A DNA stretch of 64,000 nucleotides from Prorocentrum cordatum (lineage: Eukaryota; Sar; Dinophyceae; Prorocentrales; Prorocentraceae), in the NCBI GenBank assembly GCA_963575745.1, contig CAUYUJ010020282.1, positions 609,629 to 673,628 on the forward strand, given 5' to 3'. Below, piece after piece: positions 55,135-64,000 of the stretch (its first letter is position 1; each line of letters opens with the position of its first letter). The position numbers and the translations under genes were made by a program. The notes beneath the pieces were generated by a model that saw nothing but the letters and a program-made list of their open reading frames with translations, was not told the origin of the DNA and did no database searches.

Positions 55135-56425
55135 AATTCTTCTTTCTTAAAAGAGGTAATAGAATTCTACCCCCCCCGCGCGTGCTGTAAATCACATATG
55201 ATTCTGACCACATGTCCATCCTAAACATGAATTCATACCATCCCAGCCAAGCCGGTATCCCCCCCCTGCGGTTCCCTTGTAAAAAACACTATGCGGTGAC
55301 ATTTTGTTCCAACATAGCACTTTTTCACGAATCCCTTGCAAAAAATGGGACGAAGTGCACACGCGCGCGTCGTCGCGCGCGCATGCCGGAATCCTTCAAA
55401 AACCTTTGGTGCCGGAAGGATTTCGCAATCGAGTTTCCAAAAAGCATACAAAAACAAAGGGTTTCGCAACACTGATTTGCTAAAAAATCTTCTGCGCGAG
55501 CTCTTGCGAAATCTGAAGAAAACCATGGGTTTTTCAAGATTTTCACGAAATGCTACCAAACGGGCTTCGCGCGCGCGCATGTCGAAATCTGTCGAACGCC
55601 CTTGCGCGTGTGCTGTCGCGAGAATCCTCTGCAGAAAATGGGACGAAGTGCAGACGCGCGCGTCGTCGCGCGCGTACGCCGAAATCCTTCAAAATCCATT
55701 TGTTTCGGAAGGATTTCGAAATCGCGCGTCCAAAAAACCTACAAAAACACAAGGTTTCGCAAAACGGATTTTCAACAAAAGCGTGCGCGCGCGCTCTTGC
55801 GTCGTCGTCGTCGTCGTCGTCGCCGTCCTCCCTCCTCCCGCGTCGCCGTCGTCGTCGTCGCCTACGTCGTCCTCTGTCTTTCCTCGTGTTCGTCGTCGTC
55901 GTCCTGTTTGGCGTCGTGGTCGTTTCCGTCGTCGTTGTCGCCGTGGTCGTCCTTTCTCCTCCTCCCTCGTCGTCGTCGTCGTCCGTCGTCGGCGTCTCGT
56001 CGTCGTCCCTCCTATTTCGTCGCCGTCGTCGTCGTCGTTGTCGTCGTCGTCTTCCCTCCTCCCTCGTCGTTGTCGTCGTTGGCGTCGCCGTCCTTCCTCC
56101 TTCGTCGTCGTTCGCGTCGTCGCCGTCCTCCCTCCGCCCTCGTCGTTGTCGTCGTTGTCGTCATTGTCGCCGTCGTCGTCCTTCCTCCTCCCTCGTCGTC
56201 GCCTTCGTTGGCGTCGTCGTCGTCTTCGTCGGCGTCGGCGTCGGCGTCGTTGTCGTCGTCGAAGTCGTCGGAGACGTCGTCGGTGTCGTCCTAGTCGTTG
56301 TCGTCGGTGTCGTCGTAGTCGGTCTGAACAGGTTTTGCAAACCAAGTTGCGGGTGGGTGGGTGGGATGTTTGCACGAGCAATGGAGAGGACAGCTTCAAG
56401 ACAGTCAAAGTGGGTTGCACCGCAT
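55135..56425 (+). repeat. HOR, direct copy D
   Basis: Boundary (ttcttctttcttaaaagag), C run, catgtccatcctaaacatga, two 190-bp modules with gcgcgcgtcgtcgcgcgcgc, a (GTC)n block (55,798-56,325), then ttgcgggtgggtgggtggg (about 56,348). Closely similar over about 1.15 kb to copy F and, inverted, to 15,255-16,652. Confidence 0.9.
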
Positions 56426-57721
56426 AGGTTCTCCTTTCTCACGAGAAAATAGATTATACCCCCCCGCGGGACTATCGGCACCTATTCTGCGCATAGCAGA
56501 AGACATGCGATTCTGCCCCATCGTCCATCCTAAACCCGAATCCGCACCATCGCAGTCAGGTATCGACACCCCCCGCCATCCTCTGCACAAAAAGTACGCG
56601 CGCGCATTCGTTTATCAAAAACGTGAGTTTCCAAGAATCCGTTACAACCCCCAGTTCCGCAAGGATTGCAAACCACATGGTTTCACAACACGGATTTTCC
56701 AGGACAAAGCTTGCCCGCACGCCCTTGCGAATTTTCAAGGAAATCATAGGTTTCTCTTCGCGCGCGCATGCCGAAATCGTTCGACGCCCTTGCGCGCTCA
56801 CTGTCGCGAAAATCCCTCTTGGAAAAAGAGGAACGAAGTGCACGCGCGCGTCGTCGCGCGCGCATGCCGGAATCCGTCTCAAATCTTGCAAGTGTCGCAC
56901 CGAATTCAAAACCGAGTGTCGCGAAACCATGTAGAATCATGTGTTGCGATCGCAACAACGGTTTTGAAGAGAAAAACACGCCCTCGCGCTCTTGCGGAAT
57001 TTTCAGAAATCTACCGGCGTTTCAACAATGTGAAGGAATTTTGCCAAACGGGCCACTCGCGCCGCATGCCGAAATCATTCGAACGCCCTTGCACGCGTGC
57101 TGGGGGGGCACGATCCGTGCCTAATAAAACAATGCGGGCCACTCGCGCGTCGGCCGCGCGCTTGTCGAACTCCCACCCAAACCTTCATCACCGACGCGAA
57201 GACGCCGTCATCGTCGTCGGTGTGACCCGCATCGGCGCCGTCACTGGCCGCGCCGTCGTCGTTGTCAACGTCGCCACCAGCATCGCTACTATCATCATCG
57301 TGTCTACTGTTGTCGACGTTGCCATGATACCGCGCCCGCTCAAGCCGCCGATTCGCACTGAAGTGCCCGCTGGGATGTGCCCAGCGGTCAGCGCCACCGC
57401 GGCCGCGTCGGTCGCGCCAAGCTAGCTGGCCGCCGCGCGCAAGTACATGCCCGAGCTGGCGCGGCCGCAGAGAGGCACCAGCCAACGCCAAGCACTCATG
57501 GCAATCGCCGCCGCTCGTGTTTTGCAAAGCAAATTGCGGGCGGGCGGGTGGAATGATTGCGCGAAAAGTGGAGCTGGCAACTTCGAGTTCCCCAAGCGAA
57601 TTGCACCACAAGTTGTACAACGCAGGTCGCAGCACATAGCTTGCGCCACATAGTTTGCACCACAAAGATTGCACCACGTCGGTTGCACAACATATAGATT
57701 GCATCACAGTGATTAGATCAC
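56426..57721 (+). repeat. HOR, direct copy E
   Basis: Boundary, then modules, then the ggggggcacgatccg half (57,103) with gtctactgttgtcgacgttg, the hairpin (57368-57386), gcgggcgggcgggtggaatg (about 57,537) and the 13-bp minisatellite. It is of the same subtype as copies A and B, whereas D and F carry a (GTC)n block instead. Confidence 0.9.
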
Positions 57722-59480
57722 GTAGATTCTCCTTTCTAAAAAGAGACTACACTCGACCCTCCCCCCCCCGGACTTAACGCTTCCCCTCTGGGATAGTATA
57801 ATTTCATATATATATATATTTTTATTAAGTTTTTGCATTGTTTTAGTATTTTAAATGTTTATTAAATATAAAAAACTAAATAAATATTAAGAAATGTATA
57901 TATATATATATATAATATATAAATATAAATTATGTAATATATTTCGCGCATTGCGCTTTGAGATTTATTATGCACACTCGTCCATCCTAAATATGAAATC
58001 GTATCATACCCAGCCAAGCCGGTATCCCCCCCCCTGAGGTTCCCTCGTAAAAAACACTATGCGGTGACATTTGTTGTTTTTAACATAACACTTTTTCACG
58101 AATCCCTTACAAAAAACGGGACGCAGTGCACACGCGCGCGTCGTCGCGCGCGCATGCCGAAATCCTTCAAAAACCTTCGGTGCCGGAAGGATTTCGCAAT
58201 CGAGATTCCAAAAAGACATACAAGAACACAGGGTTTCGCAACACTGATTTGCTGAAAAAACTTCCGCGCGAGCTACTGCGAAATCTGAAGAAGACCATGG
58301 GTTTTTCAAGATTTTCACAAAATACTACCGAACGGGCGTCGCGCGCGCATGTCGTCGCGAGAGTCCTCTTCAAAAAATGGGACGAAGTGCAGACGCGCGC
58401 GTCGTCGCGCGCGTATGCCGAAATCCTTCAAAACCCATCGGTTTCGGAAGGATTTCGAAATCGCGCGTCCAAAAAACATACAAAAACCCAAGGTTTCGCA
58501 ACACGGAGTTTCAACAAAAGCGTGCGCGCGCGCTATTGCGTCGTCGTCGTCGTCGTCGCCGTCCTCCCTCCTCCCGCGTCGTCGTCGTCGCCTACGTCGT
58601 CCTCTGTCTTTCCTCGTGTTCGTCGTCGTCGTCCTCTTTGGCGTCGTGGTCGTTTCCGTCGTCGTTGTCGCCGTTATCGTCCTTCCTTCCTCCTCCTCCC
58701 TCGAGGTGTTCCGGTCGTCTCCGTCGGTCGGGGCTGGGCGTCTCGCTCGCGTCGCTCGTCGTCGTCCCTCCTATTTCGTCGCCGTCGTCCCGGCGTCGTC
58801 GTTGTCGTCGTCGTCTTCCCTCCTCCCTCGTCGTTGTCGTCGGTCGGGCGTCGCGCGGCCGCGTCCTTTTTCCTCTTTCTTCGTCGTTCGCGTCGTCGCC
58901 GTCCTCCCTCCTCCCTCGTCGTTGTCGTCGTTGTCGCCGTTGTCGCCGTCGTCGTCCTTCCTCCTCCCTCGTCGTCGCCTTCGTTGGCGACTTCGTCGTC
59001 GTCCTCGTCGGCGTCGGCGTCGGCGTCGTTGTCGTCGTCGAAGTCGTCGGAGACGTCGTCGGTGTCGTCGTAATCGTTGTCGTCGGTGTCGTCGTAGTCG
59101 GTCGTAAGAGGTTTTGCAAACCAAGTTGCGGGTGGGTGGGTGGGATATTTGCGCGAGCAGTGGAGATGACGACTTCAAGTTCAGCAGAGTGGATTGTAAC
59201 ACATAGATTGCGCCACGTCGGTTGCACCACATGGGTTGCGCACAACAGAGCGTGCACTGCGTAGAATGCACGACTCAAGCGACACAAGCAATTAGTGCAC
59301 AATATAGAATGCACAACATGAATTGCACCGCGCCGATTGCACCGCATGGAGTGTCCCACAAAAAGTGCATTACAACAACTGGAAACGTAAGGTATAGCAC
59401 AGATTCCAAACACTGATTGCACCACGCGCGTTGCATTACATACGTTGTTACACGTACAACGCAACATGGAGCGGTAGTAC
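57722..59480 (+). repeat. HOR, direct copy F, with AT-rich insert
   Basis: Boundary at 57,722, an AT-rich insert (57,795-57,965), then the same order as copy D, with the (GTC)n block at 58,535-59,100, ttgcgggtgggtgggtggg (about 59,124), and a long 13-bp minisatellite (attgcaccacat and variants) to about 59,480. Confidence 0.9.
57795..57965. other. AT-rich island inside an HOR boundary
   Basis: About 170 bases of almost only A and T (tatata, tttattaag, aaatattaag) with GC-rich repeat on both sides. No ORF is seen. Confidence 0.8.
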
Positions 59481-59559
59481 CCCAGTGTTTGGAATCCACG
59501 TTGATTAACGTATATGTAAAGAAACGCGTGCAACCATGCATTCACATACACATTGACCG

Positions 59560-59800
59560 ATACATATATATGTGTGTATACATACATACATACAATACAT
59601 ACATAAATGCATAAATGCATACATGCATACATGCATACATGCATACATGCATATATACATACATAAATACATACATACATACATACATACATACATACAT
59701 ACATACATACATGCATGCATACATACGTACGTACGTACATACATACATACATACATACATATATGTGTGCGTGCATATATATATATATACATATATATGT
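59560..59800. repeat. CATA microsatellite
   Basis: (CATA)n with catg, cgta and tata variants, the same class as 37,165-37,430. Confidence 0.95.
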
Positions 59801-60329
59801 CGCATCCGCATGATAGACAGCTTCGCACCACAAAAACATTGAGAGCACAAGAGCCTACTGTCTGGGGCCCACGCTTGCAAACATGTGTTTCGGTTGGTCT
59901 GTTTGGACCCTGTGGGTGCTTTTGGGCACCTCTGGCGGAGGCTTCCGGAGACCTCTGGAGACAGTGGAGAGTCGGAGAGGGAGGATGACAAGGAGGTGGA
60001 GGAGGATGAGGAGGAGGAGAAGGAAGGGGCAGGATGACGAAGAGAATGAGGAGGGGGTTGAGGACACGTAGGGGCATGAGGAAGGAGGGAGGAGAAAGGA
60101 AAATAACGACGAGGACGGGGCGAGGGATGGAGTGGAGGAGGACGAGGACAAGCAGGAAAACGATGACGAGAAGGACGACAAAGAGAGTTTGGAAGGTATC
60201 CTCTTGGCCGCCAGCGCATAAAAGAGACAGGTCACAATGCTTGTTTGGATGCACTTCAGAGCTCTGGAAACAACACCACGAAGCAAGATTTGCAAGTCAT
60301 TTGCAGACGTGGCGCGACACCGCATAGCC
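59801..60329. other. GAG-rich and unique sequence, no gene
   Basis: A gaggagg-rich stretch (59,985-60,180) in otherwise unremarkable sequence. Confidence 0.4.
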
Positions 60330-60715
60330 ACATCCAGCATGGCCATGCAGATTTGCTGCACCGATCCAGATGAGTCCTGGCCCCAGGCCCACTCAGACAA
60401 TCCATGCTGATCTGGACACTATTTACCCCTTTTCGACCCTGCGCAGGATGCGGCAGGACCCGCCCCACCAGTGCCCATGGTGCGAAGAGGAAAGAGCCGA
60501 CCTCCAGCAGTTTTCAATCCAGTTTTCCAATCCAGGTTAACCCGAAGCGGTCCTGGCCCAAAGCGCAGGCAGACAGACACCTTGACCCGGGCGCTCCTCC
60601 CGCCCTGCTGTTCTCAGCCAGATGCGGCAGGGCCATCCCCACCACTGCCCACTGTGCAAAGCAGCAAGGGCTGGCCGACAACATGTCCCAGTTGCTTACA
60701 CTTACCACAGCTGCT
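60330..60715 (+). repeat. Duplicated ~160-bp segment with paired CxxC motif
   Basis: Two direct copies share gtcctggccc, then gatgcggcaggrcc and ccaccastgcccatggtgc-type sequence (centres about 60,460 and 60,635). In one frame each encodes M-R-Q-x-x-P-H-[HQ]-C-P-x-C, but the frame is short and does not continue between copies, so I do not call a gene. Confidence 0.45.
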
Positions 60716-61736
60716 GAGCGAACGTCCACCCCCGCCCCCCCCTCCCGCCTCCTACGCAGATGAGGAAAAGGTACCCGTACCGCTACCCTTGCCTTGTTTG
60801 CCCCTTTTGGGTGCTTCCGGGAGGCCCTCGTCGCCACCGCTGGATACGCCTCGAAATTCTAGTCAGAACGCACCCCCGGAGAGGTCCAGGGAGTAGCGGT
60901 ATCGATACCTTTTGGTTTCCCCTCCTACGTACTTGGATTGTTGGCTTTCAAGCGGGCGTGGCCCCGCAACAGGAAGGATGCGCCGCGGACCACCAGACGG
61001 GCCACTTGTTTTGGCCAGCATCTGCAAGGCCCTCCTGCTCTTGCAGGGGGGCCCATCATCCCTCGTCTTGCTCCCTTCCTCCCTCTCCGTCGCCTCCGCC
61101 GCAGGAGGCGCACCTTGTCTTGCAGGCGATGCAGGCGTGGAAGGTCGTGGCCACGCTCAGGCGCCAGGCGAAGGCCCTGGGACCGGCGCTTGCCGCCAGA
61201 CCGCTCCGAGCAGAGAGGCAGGATGGGGGGCACGGAGAGAGGAGAGGCCAGGGAGGGAGGGCGAGGGACGAGAAAGGGAAACATGGAGGAGCGAGGGATG
61301 ATGATGAGGAGGATGAGGATGAGGAGGGAGGGAGGAAGGGGCCAGATGAGGGAGAGAGGGAGGAGAGGGGCGGGAATGGGCGAGGGGGGAGGACGGATGC
61401 GGAAGGAGCGAGGTCCGCGCGAGGCGAGGAGGGAGGAGGCAGGAATGATATACAGTCAACCCGCATAATAAGAATGGGCATCCTTTCCAAGGGTACCCTT
61501 GCATCCTTGCCTCCTCGGTCTAGCCTTGGCCACTTTCGTTGGCCGCACCCCGCTCGAACAGCTTAGAAACGGGCGTCCAAGGAAGGCCCTTGCATCCTTA
61601 TCGCGCATCCTTATGATCTGGGCCGACTGCAAAGAATCTGCGAGCGAGGGCGAAGTGGCAGCGCGATCGAAAACGTTTGCCTCCGCCCCCGCTCGCCGAG
61701 CTCGCTGGCGGGAGCGGGGCGGGCGAGGCGGAGAAA
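60716..61736. other. Mixed sequence with GAG tract, no gene recognised
   Basis: A frame at 60760-61566 crosses a purine (GAG)n tract (61,230-61,440) and has no domain. Near 61,449 the sequence tatacagtcaacccgcataa resembles the terminal inverted repeat of pogo-type DNA transposons. Confidence 0.35.
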
Positions 61737-61880
61737 AGCGGGGCCTCGCCCCGGAGAGAGACGCCGGCCCCAGCCCCCTGGCGCCCCCCGGAAGCCGCGC
61801 ACCGACGGGCACACTCTTGCCCAGGGCCACTCCTTGCGTGTAGCCGAGAGGGGCCTCGCCCCAGAGAGAGACGCCGGCCA
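61737..61880 (+). repeat. Pair of ~34-bp direct repeats, 110 bp apart
   Basis: ggggcctcgccccrgagagag with the following acgccggcc occurs at about 61,740 and about 61,850. Confidence 0.7.
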
Positions 61881-62212
61881 CAGAACCCGCGGCACCATGA
61901 TTTCTGGCAGGCTTCCAAGTAGCCTTTCGCTGGCCCCGAGTAGCCAGCCACACGCTGGAGCGGAGTGCCTCTGCCTCGCCGCCGACGGAAAAAGTTTCAG
62001 GCAGGCCCAGCCTCCTGCGTCACGCATCCTCGGCGGCACGCTCCGGGAGGGAGCCACCGAGGCAGCAGGCTTGCGTCGCGCTGCCGTGAGGGGAGCTCTT
62101 TTTGGCGCCAGTGCGGGTCGTTGCGCCGTGCCGGCCGAGACGTGATAGGACACAGCGTTGTGGAAGTTGATTCATGGAGAGGAAGCATGCTGCCAAATAG
62201 TTTCCAGATGTC

Positions 62213-62295
62213 TAAAACATGTTTCAAACATGTTTTAAATATGTAAAAACATGTTTGGAACGTTATATTAGTCGAACATGTTTTACACAATTTAA
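62213..62295. repeat. Cluster of AAACATGTTT palindromes
   Basis: Four copies of the 10-bp palindrome or a close variant (aaacatgttt) within about 80 bp. AT-rich for this window. No ORF. Confidence 0.75.
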
Positions 62296-63571
62296 ACACA
62301 TCTTCAATTCAAGGATCGGATTGTTAGAGTGTCCATTGTCATGGCATCCACAAAGATAGTGAGGTTCTGGATGCAGTGGGAACCCATGCCAAGAAACACC
62401 TTGCTTGCCTCTAGGGCGCTCTGGGTTTCTTGGATTTCGATGGTTTTGCCATGGAAAGCGCCACGTTCCCACACCAATAATCAATGCACGTCCTGGGGTC
62501 TCAGGGTTGGGTTTCTTGTGGAAGGTTTCTTGTGGTCGAGCTCTTACTGTAGATCGCTCCAGAGCTTGCTGGAACGCTCTCAGAGCGCCCTGAAGCGCTC
62601 TTTGGAGCGGCCGTGGCGCCCCGTGCATCCTGCAGGTCCGCGGGCTCTGAGAGATGCCCGATTCACCCCGATGCGACGAGTCCCGATTTGGGCATCGTCT
62701 CATTGTTCTGACCGTTCGGCGGGGCGGACGCCCCGCAGACGTCGGAGCAGCCGAGGTGACCGGCGCGCAGCGCGGCAGAGCGCACCGGATGACCCGCCTC
62801 GCGAGGGAGGGCGGAGGGAAGGAGGAGCGAGGGGGACGAGGAAAGGGGGAGCGAGGGAAGGAGGCAACGGGGCGGAGAGCAGGGAGGGAGGAGGGAGGAG
62901 CGATCGAGGCAGGGAGGGCCAGGCGACGCGGTGGTCTGGGCCCGCGGGGCACGAGCCGGGGCCTGGAACTGCGGGGTCGAGGCCTCCCCGCTGTCGGAGC
63001 GCCCGAGGCGCCCGCGAGCGCCTCCTGCGGACACGCTCGCGCTGCGGCGCGTGCGCTCTCCCGGGCGGGGGGGCGCAGTGCCAGCTTTTCGTCGGGCGTG
63101 CCCCTCTGCAGGGGGGACATGCAAGAGTAGTAGTAAACAAGGTACAATCTGGTGGCGAGTGCTCGTGCTCTCTTGGTTATCTGTGATATGTGCCTGGCCA
63201 CGTTTTTATGCCTCTTCCAGAGTCCGCCTGCCAGCTCCCCGGGCCGCACGGCACGGCGTGCGCCTCTCCGGCCGCTTCGTCCCAAGGCTTCTCTGGCCGC
63301 GCTGCGCGCGGGCGCGGGCGGGCCGGCGGGTCCAGTCGCTGCTCCGCCTCACGCTGCGGTCCGCCCTCCGCGCGATGTGGCAGCGCTGCCTCGCCCCTGG
63401 CCGACGGGGTCGGGCCAGCGGCGGCCGTTGCCCCGACAAGGAGCACGCCCACTGAGGCCGTCGTGCTGCAGGCGAGTCTGCCTGCTGCGGGTCGGCCTGT
63501 GCGGTCTCCCTGGTACGCCTCGCGACCTTTCGATTCGCCTTGCAGCTGCCGCGTCGTGGACTCGAGCAGGG
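62296..63571. other. Unique sequence, no gene recognised
   Basis: A minus-strand frame (62263-63285, 340 codons) is Arg/Pro/Ser-rich without recognisable domains. gctctggaacgctct-like repeats occur near 62,545-62,610. Confidence 0.35.
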
Positions 63572-64000
63572 ATGGCGGCCCCCCGTTCTCACCCTCAGCA
63601 GAAACAAGCACGGAAGCCGCCACCGCGGCCGCCTCAGCCACTGGCGACCCCTTTTGCCACAGCTGGCGCGGCAGCTGCCGCAGCCATCGCCGCGGCCCCC
63701 GCTTGGCGCGCTGACGACCACCTCCGCCGCTGCTGCGCCCACCGCCCCTGCCGCCGCCGCTACCGGGTGCCGCAATGCGCCGCGGCCCTGCCGCGGCGCG
63801 CGCCCGACGATGCCAAGACCACCGCCGCCGCTGCTGCCACCACCACCGCCGCTGCCGCTCCCGGCGTGCCGCAGCCCCGCCGCAGCCTGCGCCCGACGAT
63901 CCCGCGACCGCCGACGGCGGCCCGCCCCCCGCCGGCGGCCGCCCACGGCCTCGGCCGGCGCTTGCCCGGCTGCAGGCGAGCCGCGCGGCGGGGCGGGGCG
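63572..64000 (+). CDS. Possible N-terminal ORF running off the window
   Basis: From ATG 63572 a frame stays open for all 143 remaining codons. The product starts MAAPRSHPQQKQARKPPP and is Ala/Pro/Arg-rich with a few Cys. An antisense frame (63206-63946) is also open, and GC-rich DNA makes such frames common, so this is weak. The low-complexity Ala/Pro start resembles N-termini of many dinoflagellate predicted proteins, but no domain is visible. Confidence 0.2.
   Translation, partial: MAAPRSHPQQKQARKPPPRPPQPLATPFATAGAAAAAAIAAAPAWRADDHLRRCCAHRPCRRRYRVPQCAAALPRRAPDDAKTTAAAAATTTAAAAPGVPQPRRSLRPTIPRPPTAARPPPAAAHGLGRRLPGCRRAARRGGA

Noticed and set aside
62263-63285. 340-codon minus-strand frame near the right end
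   Set aside because: No recognisable domain, Arg/Pro-rich, and overlapping open frames on the plus strand.

Overview
This window looks like a nuclear fragment of a dinoflagellate (a Prorocentrum- or Symbiodiniaceae-like alga is the best guess; this is inference). The reasons are high GC content, no recognisable ordinary host gene in 64 kb, very large amounts of simple and satellite DNA, and degenerate non-LTR retrotransposons (LINEs) with endonuclease, reverse transcriptase (RT) and RNase H modules. There are no bacterial operons, no rRNA or tRNA genes that I could support, and one 100-base assembly gap (41401-41500).

Coding content. Three retroelements carry all the convincing protein-coding sequence. 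LINE-1 (about 8080-14888, GC-rich) has an ORF1 with a zinc-finger-like and coiled-coil protein, and a broken ORF2 (endonuclease, RT, RNase H, zinc modules) with a stop, a one-base insertion and a damaged RT active site. LINE-2 (about 25360-34388, visibly lower in GC) has an intact ORF1 and an ORF2 broken only by an 8-bp tandem duplication. ORF1 and ORF2 overlap as TGATG. Both elements are bounded by plausible target-site duplications (19 and 17 bp), and both landed in repetitive DNA. A third, older L1/RTE-like RT relic (about 19900-21397) sits between two blocks of a ~102-bp satellite.

Layout: 0-4.7 kb GC-rich DNA without recognisable genes; 4.7-8.06 kb minisatellites and CAT/CTC microsatellites, partly mirror-arranged; 8.1-14.9 LINE-1; 15.3-17.8 two inverted copies of a 1.1-1.6 kb higher-order repeat (HOR); 19.0-23.5 minisatellites, 102-bp satellite, RT relic and TAGC array; 25.4-34.4 LINE-2; 34.4-37.4 minisatellites; 37.6-41.4 three direct HOR copies up to the gap; 41.5-44.9 a giant mirror-ordered inverted repeat; 46.7-47.3 a ~60-bp satellite; 47.35-52.93 a second giant inverted repeat with a 63-bp satellite in both arms and a 32-bp palindrome at its axis; 53-54 kb GAG tract and a poly(A); 54.1-59.5 further HOR copies with an AT-rich island; 59.5-64 kb mixed DNA, ending in a possible open frame that runs off the window.

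The most interesting content is structural. There are several nested inverted repeats. The HOR carries a hairpin whose stem is invariant while its loop differs in all four copies compared. A His-Cys module recurs at the C-terminus of two otherwise divergent LINEs.
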